Positions 20,580-32,619 of a stretch of DNA of 64,000 nucleotides are shown here, one piece after another (within the stretch, counting starts at the first letter, position 1; every line of letters starts with the position of its first letter). Below the pieces are notes generated by a model that was not told the DNA's origin, did not search any database, and saw only the letters and a list, made by a program, of their open reading frames with translations. The stretch lies in the NCBI RefSeq assembly GCF_029227915.1, contig NC_079888.1:12757001-12821000 (forward strand). The letters run 5' to 3'. A program made the translations under genes and the position numbers. Source of the stretch: Hydractinia symbiolongicarpus (taxonomy: Eukaryota > Cnidaria > Hydrozoa > Anthoathecata > Hydractiniidae).

Positions 20580-20772
20580 TGATCGATTAGGCCCCTGGGG
20601 GCTTATTTGTCAAAATGGGTTTTGGGGGACAGGGCTTATTCGGGAGGGGCGTGGCGGGGGGTTAAATGGGAGGGGACTTATAAAATTATACAAAAGTCTT
20701 AGTGTGCTAAAAATAAAAACAACAATTTTAATAAACACAACATATATTTCTAAAGTATAATAAAAACAAACA
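20580..20772 (-). other. Terminal region of a DNA transposon
   Basis: The motif 'cccctgggggcttattt' and the related 'ggacagggcttattcggg' lie just beyond the stop codon of the transposase tail at 20773. 'GGGGGCTTATT' repeats of this type are common at the ends of pogo/Tigger-like families in invertebrates (established pattern, recalled without a search). The opposite end is not present. Confidence 0.35.
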
Positions 20773-20937
20773 CTAATCGATCTCAATATCACTATTGCCT
20801 TCTTCGTCCTTGTCTACGATCGTCTCTAAGGGAGCCGCATCAATCATTTCCTCGGCATCTGGGATAAATGGGTTGTCTTCCGTCTCGTTTACCAGTTGTA
20901 TTTGTTCATTGAGCATTGAGGGTATTTCGAACTCGTT
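20773..20937 (-). pseudogene. C-terminal tail of a probable transposase
   Basis: The minus-strand frame ends at TAG 20775-20773 and encodes ETEDNPFIPDAEEMIDAAPL, then ETIVDKDEEGNSDIEID. An acidic, Pro-poor terminus of this form is typical of DDE-1 (pogo/Tigger-type) transposases. At about 20933 the sequence passes abruptly into copy C of the minisatellite-bearing repeat, so everything upstream has been lost. The assignment rests on context and composition, not on a catalytic motif. Confidence 0.4.
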
Positions 20938-21110
20938 GGGTGAGCGCAGAAGAACACAAGATGTGAAATTGAAAAGGAATATTTAGGCGGGTCTCCTAAA
21001 TTTGCTTCTTTGTATGTGATATTATGATGAACACTGGCAAATCAACGTTTATGCCTTGTTTATCTGCCAACTACACTTGATTTACTGAGAAAAAGCTCTT
21101 TGTAGGATGT
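20930..21110 (+). mobile_element. Minisatellite-bearing repeat, copy C (partial)
   Basis: It matches 21535-21720 in order: 'ctcgttgggt.agcgcag', 'acacaRgatgtgaaattgaa', 'gaatatttaggcgKgtctSc', 'gatattatgatga' and 'gtttatctgccaactaca'. The minisatellite itself is absent. Confidence 0.6.
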
Positions 21111-21399
21111 AAACATATCCAAATTAGTTTTGCTTCACCCAGTGAACGGCTATCATGAATCGCGTTTGAACATATAAACTACATTGAAAAGGCTTCATTT
21201 ATTTTTTCCATGAAGACTTTTGTAGTGTTTTCGCAAATACTAAACATGGTAGAGCAATTTTAAAGTAACAATTTCTGCACTTGAAAATTATGAAGTATGG
21301 ATGACATTACACACTGGTTGTTCACGTTCCAGCTCAAAGATAGAAATTTCGACTATTCTTTCATAAAACCGCAACTAGACATTCAACAATCAAGAGCAA

Positions 21400-21872
21400 A
21401 ATTAATATCCCCAAAGTAACTTGTGAGGAATTGACGATTGATGTATGAATACAAAGCATAATAGTGAACACTCATGGTATTTAGGACATACATTGCTTGT
21501 AATGTATTCTCTAAGGCTCACACAAACGGATCATGTCTCGTTGGGTAAGCGCAGTAAAACACAGGATGTGAAATTGAAAATGAATATTTAGGCGTGTCTG
21601 CTAAATTTGTTTCTTTGTCTCTGATATTATGATGACCACCGGCGTATCAGCCATCATCCCTTGCTTATCTACCAACTACAAGTGATGTACTGATAAGAAT
21701 CTCTTTGTGCGAAGATGTCACGATAATTTTTCGTTTGTATATAGTGCGAGACCATTATGAACGCCTCTTTACTACAGAGAAATACGCTCTACTACAGGCT
21801 ACTACACTCTACTACAGAAAAATACGCTTTACTACAGAGAAATACATTCTACTACGCTCTACTACACGCTAC
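21400..21872 (+). mobile_element. Minisatellite-bearing repeat, copy B
   Basis: Inverted relative of 4861-5850. The body at 21430-21767 is followed by ten or so 10-bp units (21768-21872; 'tactacagagaaatacgctc' and variants). The array here is much shorter than in copy A (about 100 bp against 580 bp), so array length varies between copies of the family. Confidence 0.65.
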
Positions 21873-24130
21873 TAATTTCCTATTTCTCTATTTTTATTGT
21901 TTAAGTTTTATTCCATGAGTTACTAAAACTAAGGTTCACAAATATAATTTTTTAAAAAAAATTCTTGATGATTTGAATTCTGATCGATTTCCATTTTCTC
22001 CTTAGAGAAAGCCTTTGTCTTTATACCACCTGTTAATGTTGCTGATAATATCTTACATTCTTATATTACTTTCTTAATGACTAGTACTGTAAATAGTTTT
22101 TAAAAAAAATAAAAAACAAGAATTTCCAAGAAAGACATATTTTCTTCAACCATTGTCTCATTATGATGTCATTACTTCCTGTGATGACATATCAACTTAA
22201 ATATTTTGTCACTAATTAAGTCACAACATATTGATGCTTCTTTGTGCCAAGTTTTGTCACTTAAAACCAAACTGAACAAAAGTTACAGCCCGCAGGCACT
22301 TTATGCCCCCCCCATACTTACAAGGGTCAAAAAAGCCCATACAAATAGTCGTTACCATAGTGATCAATTATTATGCAGAAGTATAAAATTTCTGTAAGAA
22401 ACTTAAAAGCTCTTTCACAGTGTTAAATTTTTAAGAGAGTATCACTTACATTTTAAATCTCTTTTACAAAACTATAAAGGATGTGGGATGGAAAGCACGC
22501 TTAGCGTGGAGAGGAATGTTTGATCTAAAAAAGCTTTTTTCTTCTTCTTGAGAGAATGAGTAGAACGCAAGTTATGATGAGTATTCTGACAATTGGAGGT
22601 TAAAAATTGTGGAAAAAATTTTAATACTAAATAACTCCAAAAGTAAAAAACAATAAGAAAAAATTAAAAAAGCATTTTTAGATCAATGTCTTGTGATCAC
22701 AAAAAAGCAAACAGCAAACTTCAGAAATTAGTAGTTTTGTAAAAGAGATTGCATTTGTAGGAGAGGGGTAATTTTTTTGTGTCTATTAAACCTTCAAATT
22801 TTATTTTTTCTTAATAAATAAATATAGGTAATCATATAGGCTTTCTAAAAATATATACATTAATATATCAAAATAAAGTTTTGGTGAATTAAAAGCATTT
22901 TAAAATATCACATCTTTTTTGTATATTCATGCCTTAACCTTAAACTTACAGTTTATAAGTAATATGAATTGATAGAGTATAGAGATTATCATAAATCTGT
23001 GTATATATATAAAAAAGTAAACTCTTTTTAAAGTCTGGATTTCAGCTGCGAACGTGCTTAATTTTTGGCAAAATCTCAGTCTCAATGTTCGTAAAAGCCA
23101 GGTCCTAATATATTTTGGTTTCTTTCATGAAATCTTGAAAATTAATCTTGCAGAATTGTTCAAATTGTTTATTTACAGAAAATAATCTCCATGGCATTCT
23201 TTTTTGTTTTTGACCCCACAAAAAAAACTCACATTGTTTTCATTTGTTAAAGTTCGATATGACAAGCATTCCGTGGACAAAATTTTAGAGAAATTTTTTT
23301 TTTACTCAGTACGTCAGTAACCATAGAGTTATTTTTTTTCAAGCAACAATTTTTAAATTGTTTTGTGAAGTGATCCTCTTAAGGAAAAATGTTTTTGACT
23401 GAGTGAAATCACTGGACGATTTCATTTGCCTGAAAAATACCAAGATGGTAACTCTCTGAATACAAAATTTAAGAATTAGGATATCATCCCTTTTGTCAAC
23501 CTTATATTTTGGAATTTTTAACAATTTTTTTTACCAAATATAATCTATGATAGAGGCCTAAAATGTGACACAAATAAGCAAGAACATTCCAAGGAAAGTT
23601 TAAAGTCCAACATTCCCCACCAAATTAAATTAGTATACTAATTCTGAAATCACAAATGTGTAAAATGTGAGTTATGTAATCCTGGCTAATGTTTTTTTCA
23701 CAGATGTTGTTTAAAAAAAAGGTACACTGGAGACACAGGATATATACCAGCAACATCACCAATTTTTGTAAACAGCTTCAAATTTTACGTTTGTTTGGAA
23801 CAAGTCAACAAGCCAACTAGCTAGCTACCCATATCATTATATTCAAATCTAGCTAACACCTAGCTCATTTAACACCAAGAATAATACACAAAAGCATTAG
23901 AATGGCCCAGTGATGCATACTATTATCCCATATTATCACCAAATGGTTATAACAATCTGTATGACAAATTAACTTGGCAAATATGGCAAGTAAACAAACC
24001 ATGTTTGCACTACTTCGCTGCAAACTTAAAATTCGCTTATAAGTAATCTCGTTTTCATGTTATTCGGTATTATATAATATATTATATAAGTAAACCAGTC
24101 GTGATTTGTTTTAGGCATGGTGTTTCAATG
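21873..24130. other. Gene-free AT-rich stretch
   Basis: No gene recognised. A weak inverted repeat (22437-22473 against 22723-22765, core 'tctcttttacaaaact') may mark a ~330-bp MITE. AGCT microsatellite tracts occur near 23815. Confidence 0.35.
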
Positions 24131-24139
24131 CAATAATAT

Positions 24140-24325
24140 ATTTGGCCTCATTTTGAGCTACGCAGACCCACACAGTGTGCCATCTTCCCAATTTCCCTCA
24201 CATGGCTTGGGTTAACCCAGGGCTATGGTAACATTCACTCGCCCATGTTGAATCGCCGTCAAGAGGAATCGAACCCCGGTCTCTCGCACAGAGTACGAGA
24301 GCTATAACCACTAATCTATGGCGCC
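24140..24325 (-). mobile_element. tRNA-derived SINE, copy 2 (more complete)
   Basis: On the minus strand, A box TAGATTAGTGG (24319-24309) and B box GGTTCGATTCC (24275-24265) are followed by the body shared with copy 1 and a longer tail ending near 'tgagctacgcagacc' read on +. The head folds like a tRNA, including an anticodon-arm hairpin (CTCG/CGAG) that copy 1 has lost. Confidence 0.75.
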
Positions 24326-24665
24326 ACAAAAATAAATCTTACAAATATATATACTTATGGGGACCCTTTTTCAAAAATTTACCAAATACTTACTTAAATT
24401 AATGAATTCCTTCAAGAAAAAGAAGAAAAGGGGAAATCTATGAATTTCAATAATATATACCTTAACCGTATTTATGCAGAGGCAGGTAAAATCAACCCAC
24501 TCACAACTTAAAAAGATGCTGATTTCAAAAGGTCACCTAAATTTTCCTTAAATGTCCTGATTTTTCTTCTCAAATCATCTGAAAAAAATTTTAACATTTG
24601 GTTATTTTTTTATAGTTTTTATATTGTTTATTTTGAATCACCACTATCAAAGCTCCTCAATTTTG

Positions 24666-25290
24666 TTAAAGGGGAACTCCAGTGAAAATCACTTTTTTCT
24701 TTTTCCTTTTATACGTACTCGAAAAAGCATAAGAAATAAAAAACAGCTTACTTAACTTGTTTCCTTATTTAAAATTGTTGTACTAGCCTTCGCATATTTA
24801 TTTTTTTTCTCATAAAAAAACAGACATGCGCGATTTCATTAAGACTGGACCTGATTATAAATAATGACGACACATTGTGCAGAAAGTTGGAGAGTATATA
24901 TATATATTAAATATAAACTTATAGTTTACATTTAAATTGTTTGTTTTTGTATGTATTTAACCAATCGATCGGAGAAATGTAAAAAAGTTAGTTTTCATAG
25001 AATCCCGTCTTTAAAAAAGAAAGAATTCAAACAAAAAATGACTTAAAAAAATGTCGTGCAATCAAAGTTTTTATATAAAAAGTAAGAAAGATTTTTTACT
25101 GAATTTTTGACGAAAAGAATGTAAAAAAAGCGATAAAATATATTATATATGGCTGTAGCTTTGTAAAGGTTATGTAATGTTCGTCATTATAACAAGACAT
25201 CTTATCAACGAACAATGCAAACAGTAAGTAAACAAAACTTTTAGAAGGCGAGCTACCAATCTTACAGACTTTCTGCACGATGTGGCATAA
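24666..25290 (+). mobile_element. TTAA element, copy 2, rearranged
   Basis: It begins TTAAAGGGGAACTCCAGT and follows copy 1 (15695) through 'acgtactcRRaaaagcataagaaat', 'gccttcgcatat' and the THAP start. After the 'ggctgtagctttgtaaag' block (about 25143) the order breaks. An inverted internal block ('actttctgcacgatgtg', about 25266-25282) closes the copy, and the right TIR is missing. Confidence 0.55.
24951..25046 (+). pseudogene. THAP remnant in TTAA copy 2
   Basis: A 31-codon frame contains NRSEKCKKVSFHRIPSLKKK, the same N-terminal THAP block as at 16007. The first Cys pair is lost and the second half of the domain is deleted. Confidence 0.6.
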
Positions 25291-25299
25291 GCTTATTTA

Positions 25300-28200
25300 T
25301 TAGGACTTATTGAAATTAAAAATGTTTTGTATAATTAGTTCTTGCAAAAATAATTCTATAAAATATCCTGTAATGGTTCTGCTGTTTTACGTAACAGAAT
25401 GTCTAAGGGAAGCTTTTATGATATCTGAAGCTGTCTACATATATATCCTTCTCTTTAATTCTTTGTTTTTTTCATGGTTCAAAACACCACAAAAATAAAA
25501 AATCTTTTCATAAATTTGATTTGAAACCTTACAATTTTCATAAGTTTTCAGAGTTTTTTTTTAATAGAGTTTACCTAGCTAGGTACTAGCTAGCTAAACT
25601 ATATTAAAGTATTATGTAACCTGCTAAAAAAAGGAACATATTTTTTAAAAATTGAAAGACGCTTATTACAGTTACCAAGATAATTTTTCTTGCATATTTT
25701 CTGGAACATAAATTAGAGTTCTGCTTTTGTTAGTCGCATAAATTAACGTGTTCGCATAATCTGGCGATATATTGGCGAAAAATCACTAAATCATACCAAG
25801 GTATTTTTCGTTGTCTTCTCTCATATCAAAAAGACAAAAAAACCTGGGGACAAGGGTCCATATGTTTAATACTCCACAATAACTCTTTTGAATGTAAATG
25901 AACTTTAGAATTAGGTTTTTACATGTTATGAAAAAATTTCTCTTCTCAGCTAAAAAGTTTTTGGATATAGATTGCTCTACAACTAATAAAATAGCTTTGT
26001 TTTAATTTTTTTTGGAGTATCCCAAGAGATCATGTTTCCATTACCGATGTTTACTGTTGCACAGTGTCAAGTTAATTTTAAAGATAATAAAAACAACTTT
26101 AAGAACCATTAATATTTTTAGAGAAGGCAGCTATACACCTACTAAACATTTCCAAAGTTTAATGTTCAACATAAAAATAACTTTTCATAATTTTTTAATT
26201 TACCAGGGAAAACTATATATTTAAAACAAGGAAGATAAGTCAATTTAACAGCTCTTATTTAAATAAAAAACAAAATGACAAACAGAAATTTTATGCCAAT
26301 GAACAGGAATCGAAATAACTACCAGTCATCGGTCATGACCAACCAAAACTTGAGTTATGACTGACCATCTTTTCTCATTCTTACCCTGGTGATCAGTCAG
26401 TAATTGTTATTCTTTCTAAGTTATAATTTTCAAGTTTCTGGGAATAAAATGAAGTGAAGCACACCCAACAAATACTTTCTTTGGAGTGCGAGTTTGTTCC
26501 ATACTCGATCAATCTCCACCATTTTTCGAAATTTACTGTTAATATTTTGTTTCAATCACGCAAATTATTACTTTCAGGATATAACTTTTATTTGTATTAG
26601 TTTATTAGTTTGTTTATCCTGTTCGCAGGGCACAATTTTTTTTCCTCACCATGTGTTATTAATCACACCAGTGAACTGAATTGTATGGATAACATGTTAA
26701 GCTCCCTTATACTGTCGATTACACACCTGCCTTTCAAATTTCTTATTTTGATCCCTGATTAATCCAAGGTTTTTTAGTAAAATAAACCATTCATTTCAGC
26801 AAGAAGATCCAAGTTCTAACAGCCATTACAACTGGCTAAGCAAGTAAAAAAATAAATTAAAAATTAAAAAAAATCACTTCTACCTCGTACAGGTTGCTTT
26901 TATAAAACCCAGATGAAATAGAATTAATAAATAAACTATTTTCAATTTAGTTCATTTTAGCTTTTCAAGTTGGACTTATGGATCATCATGTCTCTCAATA
27001 TAAGGAATTGACACGAATTGAGTCTTTCCTTTATCGAAATTAAACTGATCTTGGAAGATTTATTTTTTTTTTAATTTGCTTACTTAAGACAATTTTTGTT
27101 AATTTAGCTTGAATTTAAACAATATTGCGAGACGAAACCAGACGATATCGGAAAGATAAAGTACAACAAGAAGAAATGATTGTTCTGAGCCTACTAATTT
27201 AATTTTCCAAAAGAATAAATATTTTGAATAGTGTTTTTAGTTTCCTCCTAAATTGTGCGGATGTAAAACAAAAACAATAATTTTCGTTATCATATCTGTT
27301 ACATAAAACGCTCAAATTAATGACTTTTACTAACAATTAAAAACTCCTTTTAACAAACAGGTTGTTAAAAATTACTTATCTATACTCTATCAACCTAGGT
27401 GGGATATGATGCTCAAATAAGTATTGCCAGCCTTGTTCTTAGGGGTTCTTAGAAAACTAACAATCCGCGGGGGCAAGGTCACTTAAGTTACTCAGATATG
27501 GATTTAGCTGATGAAACTTTTGAACTTAAGGTGGCAGTCAGAATTTCTTTTGTACATAATTAGTTACATAAAATTGTTTTCACACTATATATATTTATAT
27601 ATTTCTGTTATAACACACTTGTCACGATTTTATAGCTATATTACTATTATCTTTCACCAAAATACCTTAACAATTCCTCTTTAAATTAAAACTTATAATA
27701 ATTAATTTAATCTAAGGCCAGGATACACCTGTATAATATCATTAAATATATTTTACAATAAATTTATAATTTTTCTACAATATACTTATAATTTCTTGTA
27801 TTGTGATACTTTCATACCATCGTTGCCACAACAACGCTAGCAGATAATAGATATATCATCACACAAACAAAAAGGCATTCAAAACCATATTACCAACAAT
27901 ATTATTAAAATCAAATTGGTTTGATTTTATTTAAATATTATAGCTATGCTGCAAATTATGAGGTTATGACACACATACCAGGTGTTGACATTATACATAT
28001 TAAAACTACATATTAAAGCTATATTATAAGAAATTATATATTTCAGTGATATCATACAAGTGTATCAGGCCCTTTAGTCTGCGTGCTTGCAAATTATACA
28101 GAAAGGAATGAGTAATTATTAAAAAGAAACGTTAATAACAAAAACAGTGCATTATGTAGGAATTTAGGCGATCTTCATTATGCTACACTGCACAAGCTTT

Positions 28201-31200
28201 AACTTTTGATAGTATTTTTGTTTTACTTTAAAAATTTTATTCAGACAAAATTTAAAAGTCAAAATGTTTTTTTAGAGTTTTTAGTTTCAATAATGGCAAA
28301 TAGTTCAATTAGTATTATTAACCTAAGTAAAGTTGCATTAAACTTTGTTTTCATCACATCGAAACAAAGAAAATAAGAAACAACATTTTACTACTAAATG
28401 ACTCGCTTGAAACAAACATATTTTTTTTGAAAACAACTTTAATCAGTATACTGTATTTAACTTCTTACGTTTTATGTTCAGAAAAACTGGTTAAGAACCT
28501 CTGAAATAAAAATTACATTTTGTATATTTTCTTACAGCATGTTATGCTATAAAAATAAACTTATTTCATTTTTGCAACATTTTTTCGGCTATCGGAGACA
28601 AGAAAGTTAATACTGAGAGAGTCCCTAGCTGAAACACTAAGTTCTCGTGTTTGGGGTTCAAAAGTTTAGTAGTCCCCCACTTGTCTCCAACATGAAAAAT
28701 AAAAATGCAGGAAAAAGCTCCCAGGTCACAAAAAATACAAATTCTCGTTGAAAAACAAGGATTTTTTACATAGAAATTTCTGGTGACTCATCAATTTTGG
28801 TTTCAAGTTAAAATCATTTTATTATGTATTGAGGCCTATATTTTTAGGAAATGTAAACAGGCATAAATAATACACTTAGTAAATAAATAAATGTGGACAG
28901 CTAAAAAAGGGTTATTGCCACCTTAACAAAACACAAAAACATGTTTTAGCTACCCCCTTTTTATCAGAGAAAAATATTATATTTATATAAAATAAAAGCT
29001 ATAAAAGTAATACACAAAAACAGGCCTATCAATAAGAAAATAACAGCAGAGCAATAAATAGCTCCCTCAAGGTCACAGTCTTTTTTATTTATTTTATTTT
29101 ATCTTTTTTTATATATTTTGGTTCTTTTTTTCTGTAAATAATAAAAAAGGGAACATTGATTTCCATGTAAGATGAATTGATATTGTTCAGCCAGAAAATT
29201 TTTTTGGAATTGGGGGAGCAATTAATGGCTCAGCTAGTTTCTCATTTCAGAATTATGCGAATTATTGATAGGCCTGCAAAAAGTTGGTAAATGCACATTA
29301 AAGTTTAAGGTAGGAAAAGTGCCATTTTATTAAATATATTTTAGTGTTTTCTGCAGTGATATAATTTATCCACGTTTGTGGTGACAAACGTAAAAAAAGG
29401 TAATTGATTTTCCGCCAAAAGTTTGTTTGTGCATTGCTTTAGGAGGTAACTTAGCTATACTCTGGAAAATCAATTGAATTCTTGTTACATGTCTTTGGGT
29501 TCTTTCAGCTCATGCAGTCACACAAAGTTATAGGGACTTCTTATTTGTAAATTCACCAAGCCATAAAATTACCAATGGTATATGTTTTGAAAACACGCTG
29601 TTTTGTATAAACTTATAATTCCCAACCTACATCTCTAAAATGTGCACTTGTAAAAGTACCTTGACAAATGTGAATATGAGGAGACAGACAATCAAAGCAC
29701 AAATATAAAAAAGGCAGTGTAAGGCTTCCATAATAAATTTCCTTGAAAGATTTTTTAGGTCTTAGTAAAATGATATGATTTACCACGTAATTACTTTCCT
29801 GTTTTAAATAGAACAAGAAACAGTATAGACAACACTACAATTATACTGTTAATTCTGTGGTAAGGCAACTGCAACTTACTTAATTGTTCTATGGGCCTGA
29901 CCGACCAATGAAAACAAAAAAATAATAAAAAACAAAAAGGAAAAAAAAAAATTTCCCCTTCCCATTTTGTGAAAATATAATGAGTATAGAACATAATCAA
30001 TGTTATTTTTTGTTAGTTGAATGTTAATTTACAATGATTTGCCGAAGGACCGTAAGCTACTATCAACTTTGCCGTAGAACAACTAATTAAGTTGAGTCAT
30101 CCAACAGTAATGTATGTTTGTCCTTTTTTTAACAGATAAGTTTTTACAGAAAAATTAACACGTCTTACAATTGAAAAAGGGTTGAGAAAAATTGTTTTAG
30201 GATCTCTTGGCCACTGAGACATTCATCATAGAGGTAAAAAATCTTTGGGACGAAGTTGAAAAAAGACATGGGAAGCCTGAAAAATATTTGTTTGGGAAGC
30301 ATGCAAAATATATGCATAATCAGTACAATTTTGTGTAAAAATTGCAAGGAATAAATATCAGTATTATTCATTAGTATTGAAGTCTCAATAATAAAAACAA
30401 AAAAAAGAACTCAGTTTAAAAGTCAGTAGTGATCAGAATTAATTAAAAGCAATTGCCTGAAGCCACTAGTAAAAACAGGAGAAAAAAATAGGAGTCATTG
30501 TGCTATTGTGATTAAACAAAAGAATTTAGAAAACAACTGTTTCGACTTTAATATTTTAGACAGCTCTTGGTTTTAAATTAACTTAATATAATTATATATA
30601 GTGGATAATAAAAAACGATTTTGAATCACCTCACATCCCTGCGTCAAAAAAGATAATAATTAAGTAGTAATTTTTGTCGTTCACTCATTCATTGAAAAAA
30701 CATAGAAAAGACATGACAGTATTTTTTTTGCCATTGTCATTGCAAATTACAAAGACCTTGGATGGCACATCTCTGTGAGCAGTAGTTGAAATTATGGGTA
30801 ATTAGTCCATCATGGGTATGAACTATTTTTCTCTCCAGGTTATATACATTATTTAGTTTAGTCATTTAAACCCTTTTTTACCTTTATATTTCATGGTCCT
30901 GCTATGTGACTTTACCAAAACCAATAAAATGATTTTTAGTTGTATATAATTTTTATTTGTATTTTTTCTCACCCGTCCTTATTTGGTAAAGCCCATGCCT
31001 ATAAAACTGCATGTTAGTAAATGTATTAGTAAATAGATGGATTTTGTCATCATTTGTTTACTTTTCAGCAGTAAGCTTTTTGCCTCTGGCATTTGCGTTG
31101 AAGGAAGAAAGATGCTAGGATTTGGTGAAGAGAGGTTTTTCCTGTGGATTTCTTCCCATAAAAAAATGAGGTTTAAACTTTTATTAAGTCTGAATTGATG

Positions 31201-32619
31201 CCTTTGTGTGACAAAATGGACTGATAATCACACTGCTTCACATAGACTAGAGCCCCCATATTTTATAACCCAAGTCAAAAGAGCATACTGCTGAAAATGT
31301 AAACAATGAAATTCCTCTGTGTGCTTGTGCTTATAATATTTACAAAAAACCCTTATACAGCACATTGTACAAATAACTTAGGAATAGTGTGTTACTTTAT
31401 ATTATATATTAGAGGCTTTTTATCCTACGTACTAGCTAGTTTTTATATCTGACATTTACGACTTGTGAAACTTGCATTATAAACCTTATTTCTTAGTTCC
31501 TTACTTAGCTATTATAACTCGAAAAATGGAAGGGGACTTACAGATAGAAAAATAGTTTATAAACTTACTTTATATTCTTCTTAATAGTTCTTAAAAGAAC
31601 TGTTTTTTTATGCTTCTTTGATATTATATAATTTATTTCTTGTTCGACTGTTCCTTTCTTTTCCTTCTGGCCGCATAATACAACAAAGTGCATTTCGGGC
31701 AGGTTCGGGATCGTGAAAATCTTTGACTGACGTTTTTATTGGCTTATATCGACCACGTGACCGGACGCTTCTATTTTAATCGTCTAGATTTTGCAAAGCG
31801 GGGAATACGGGATTTTAGGCATTCTGGTTGGCCTAGCGCTCTCAGATATGATATCCAACCCCCCAGGGCTCTTATTCTCTTTTTGACAATTTCGCCAGGT
31901 GGTGTGCATATATATTTAACCTTTTTACGATCATATAATTACTCCGATTATATGGGTGAAATATGTTTTTACATTTTATACACGACGTAATTGCATATAA
32001 TTGATCCAATTACGTTGACTATTGTTACAATCAACCCTCTGAAGTATCATCACACTGTTCAATAAGCAACAATAACAAATTTTCCCCTTTGAAGTAAAAA
32101 AGTTCTCTTTGAAGTAGGAAAAAGTTCTTTGAAGTAAAAAATATTCTTTTAGTTATTATAAGTAACTATAACTAACTATATGTCAAGTTTAAACCTTACA
32201 AATTTATGTTACTGTAAATGGAAAAAGTAAACATCAATCTATCATGAAATAGAAAAAAAGTAATAAACTGCCCTTTTCAAATGTGAATAAAATTTGCTGC
32301 GTTGGCGCCTCAAACGAAGGGTCTTAAAGTAAGCCAAAATAGCTAAAATGTTTATATAATTATTAAAATTAACATTATTTTTGTCAATATTTACAAAAAA
32401 AATAATAAAAATCTATCATAAGCTACACAAATGCAAGAGAAATAATGCTGACGTCCGCAAAGAAATTCTGACAAAGTCAGCATTTGAATCATGATTTTTA
32501 ATTGTCATGTGACAAATATCATCCATACCAAGTTTTATAATTTATAACCTAACACAAGGGAAGTTATGATGTTAGGGCACTAAATTATTGTGCTTGAGCA
32601 TTTAATACTTTTTTCCGCG
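25300..32619. other. Long gene-free AT-rich stretch
   Basis: 7.3 kb with no recognised gene, RNA or mobile element. Open frames are 60-83 codons, Phe/Leu/Ile-rich and without domains. The short CG-richer patch at 31690-31860 is the only compositional exception and shows no conserved motif. It may be intergenic or intronic DNA of genes outside the window. Confidence 0.45.
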
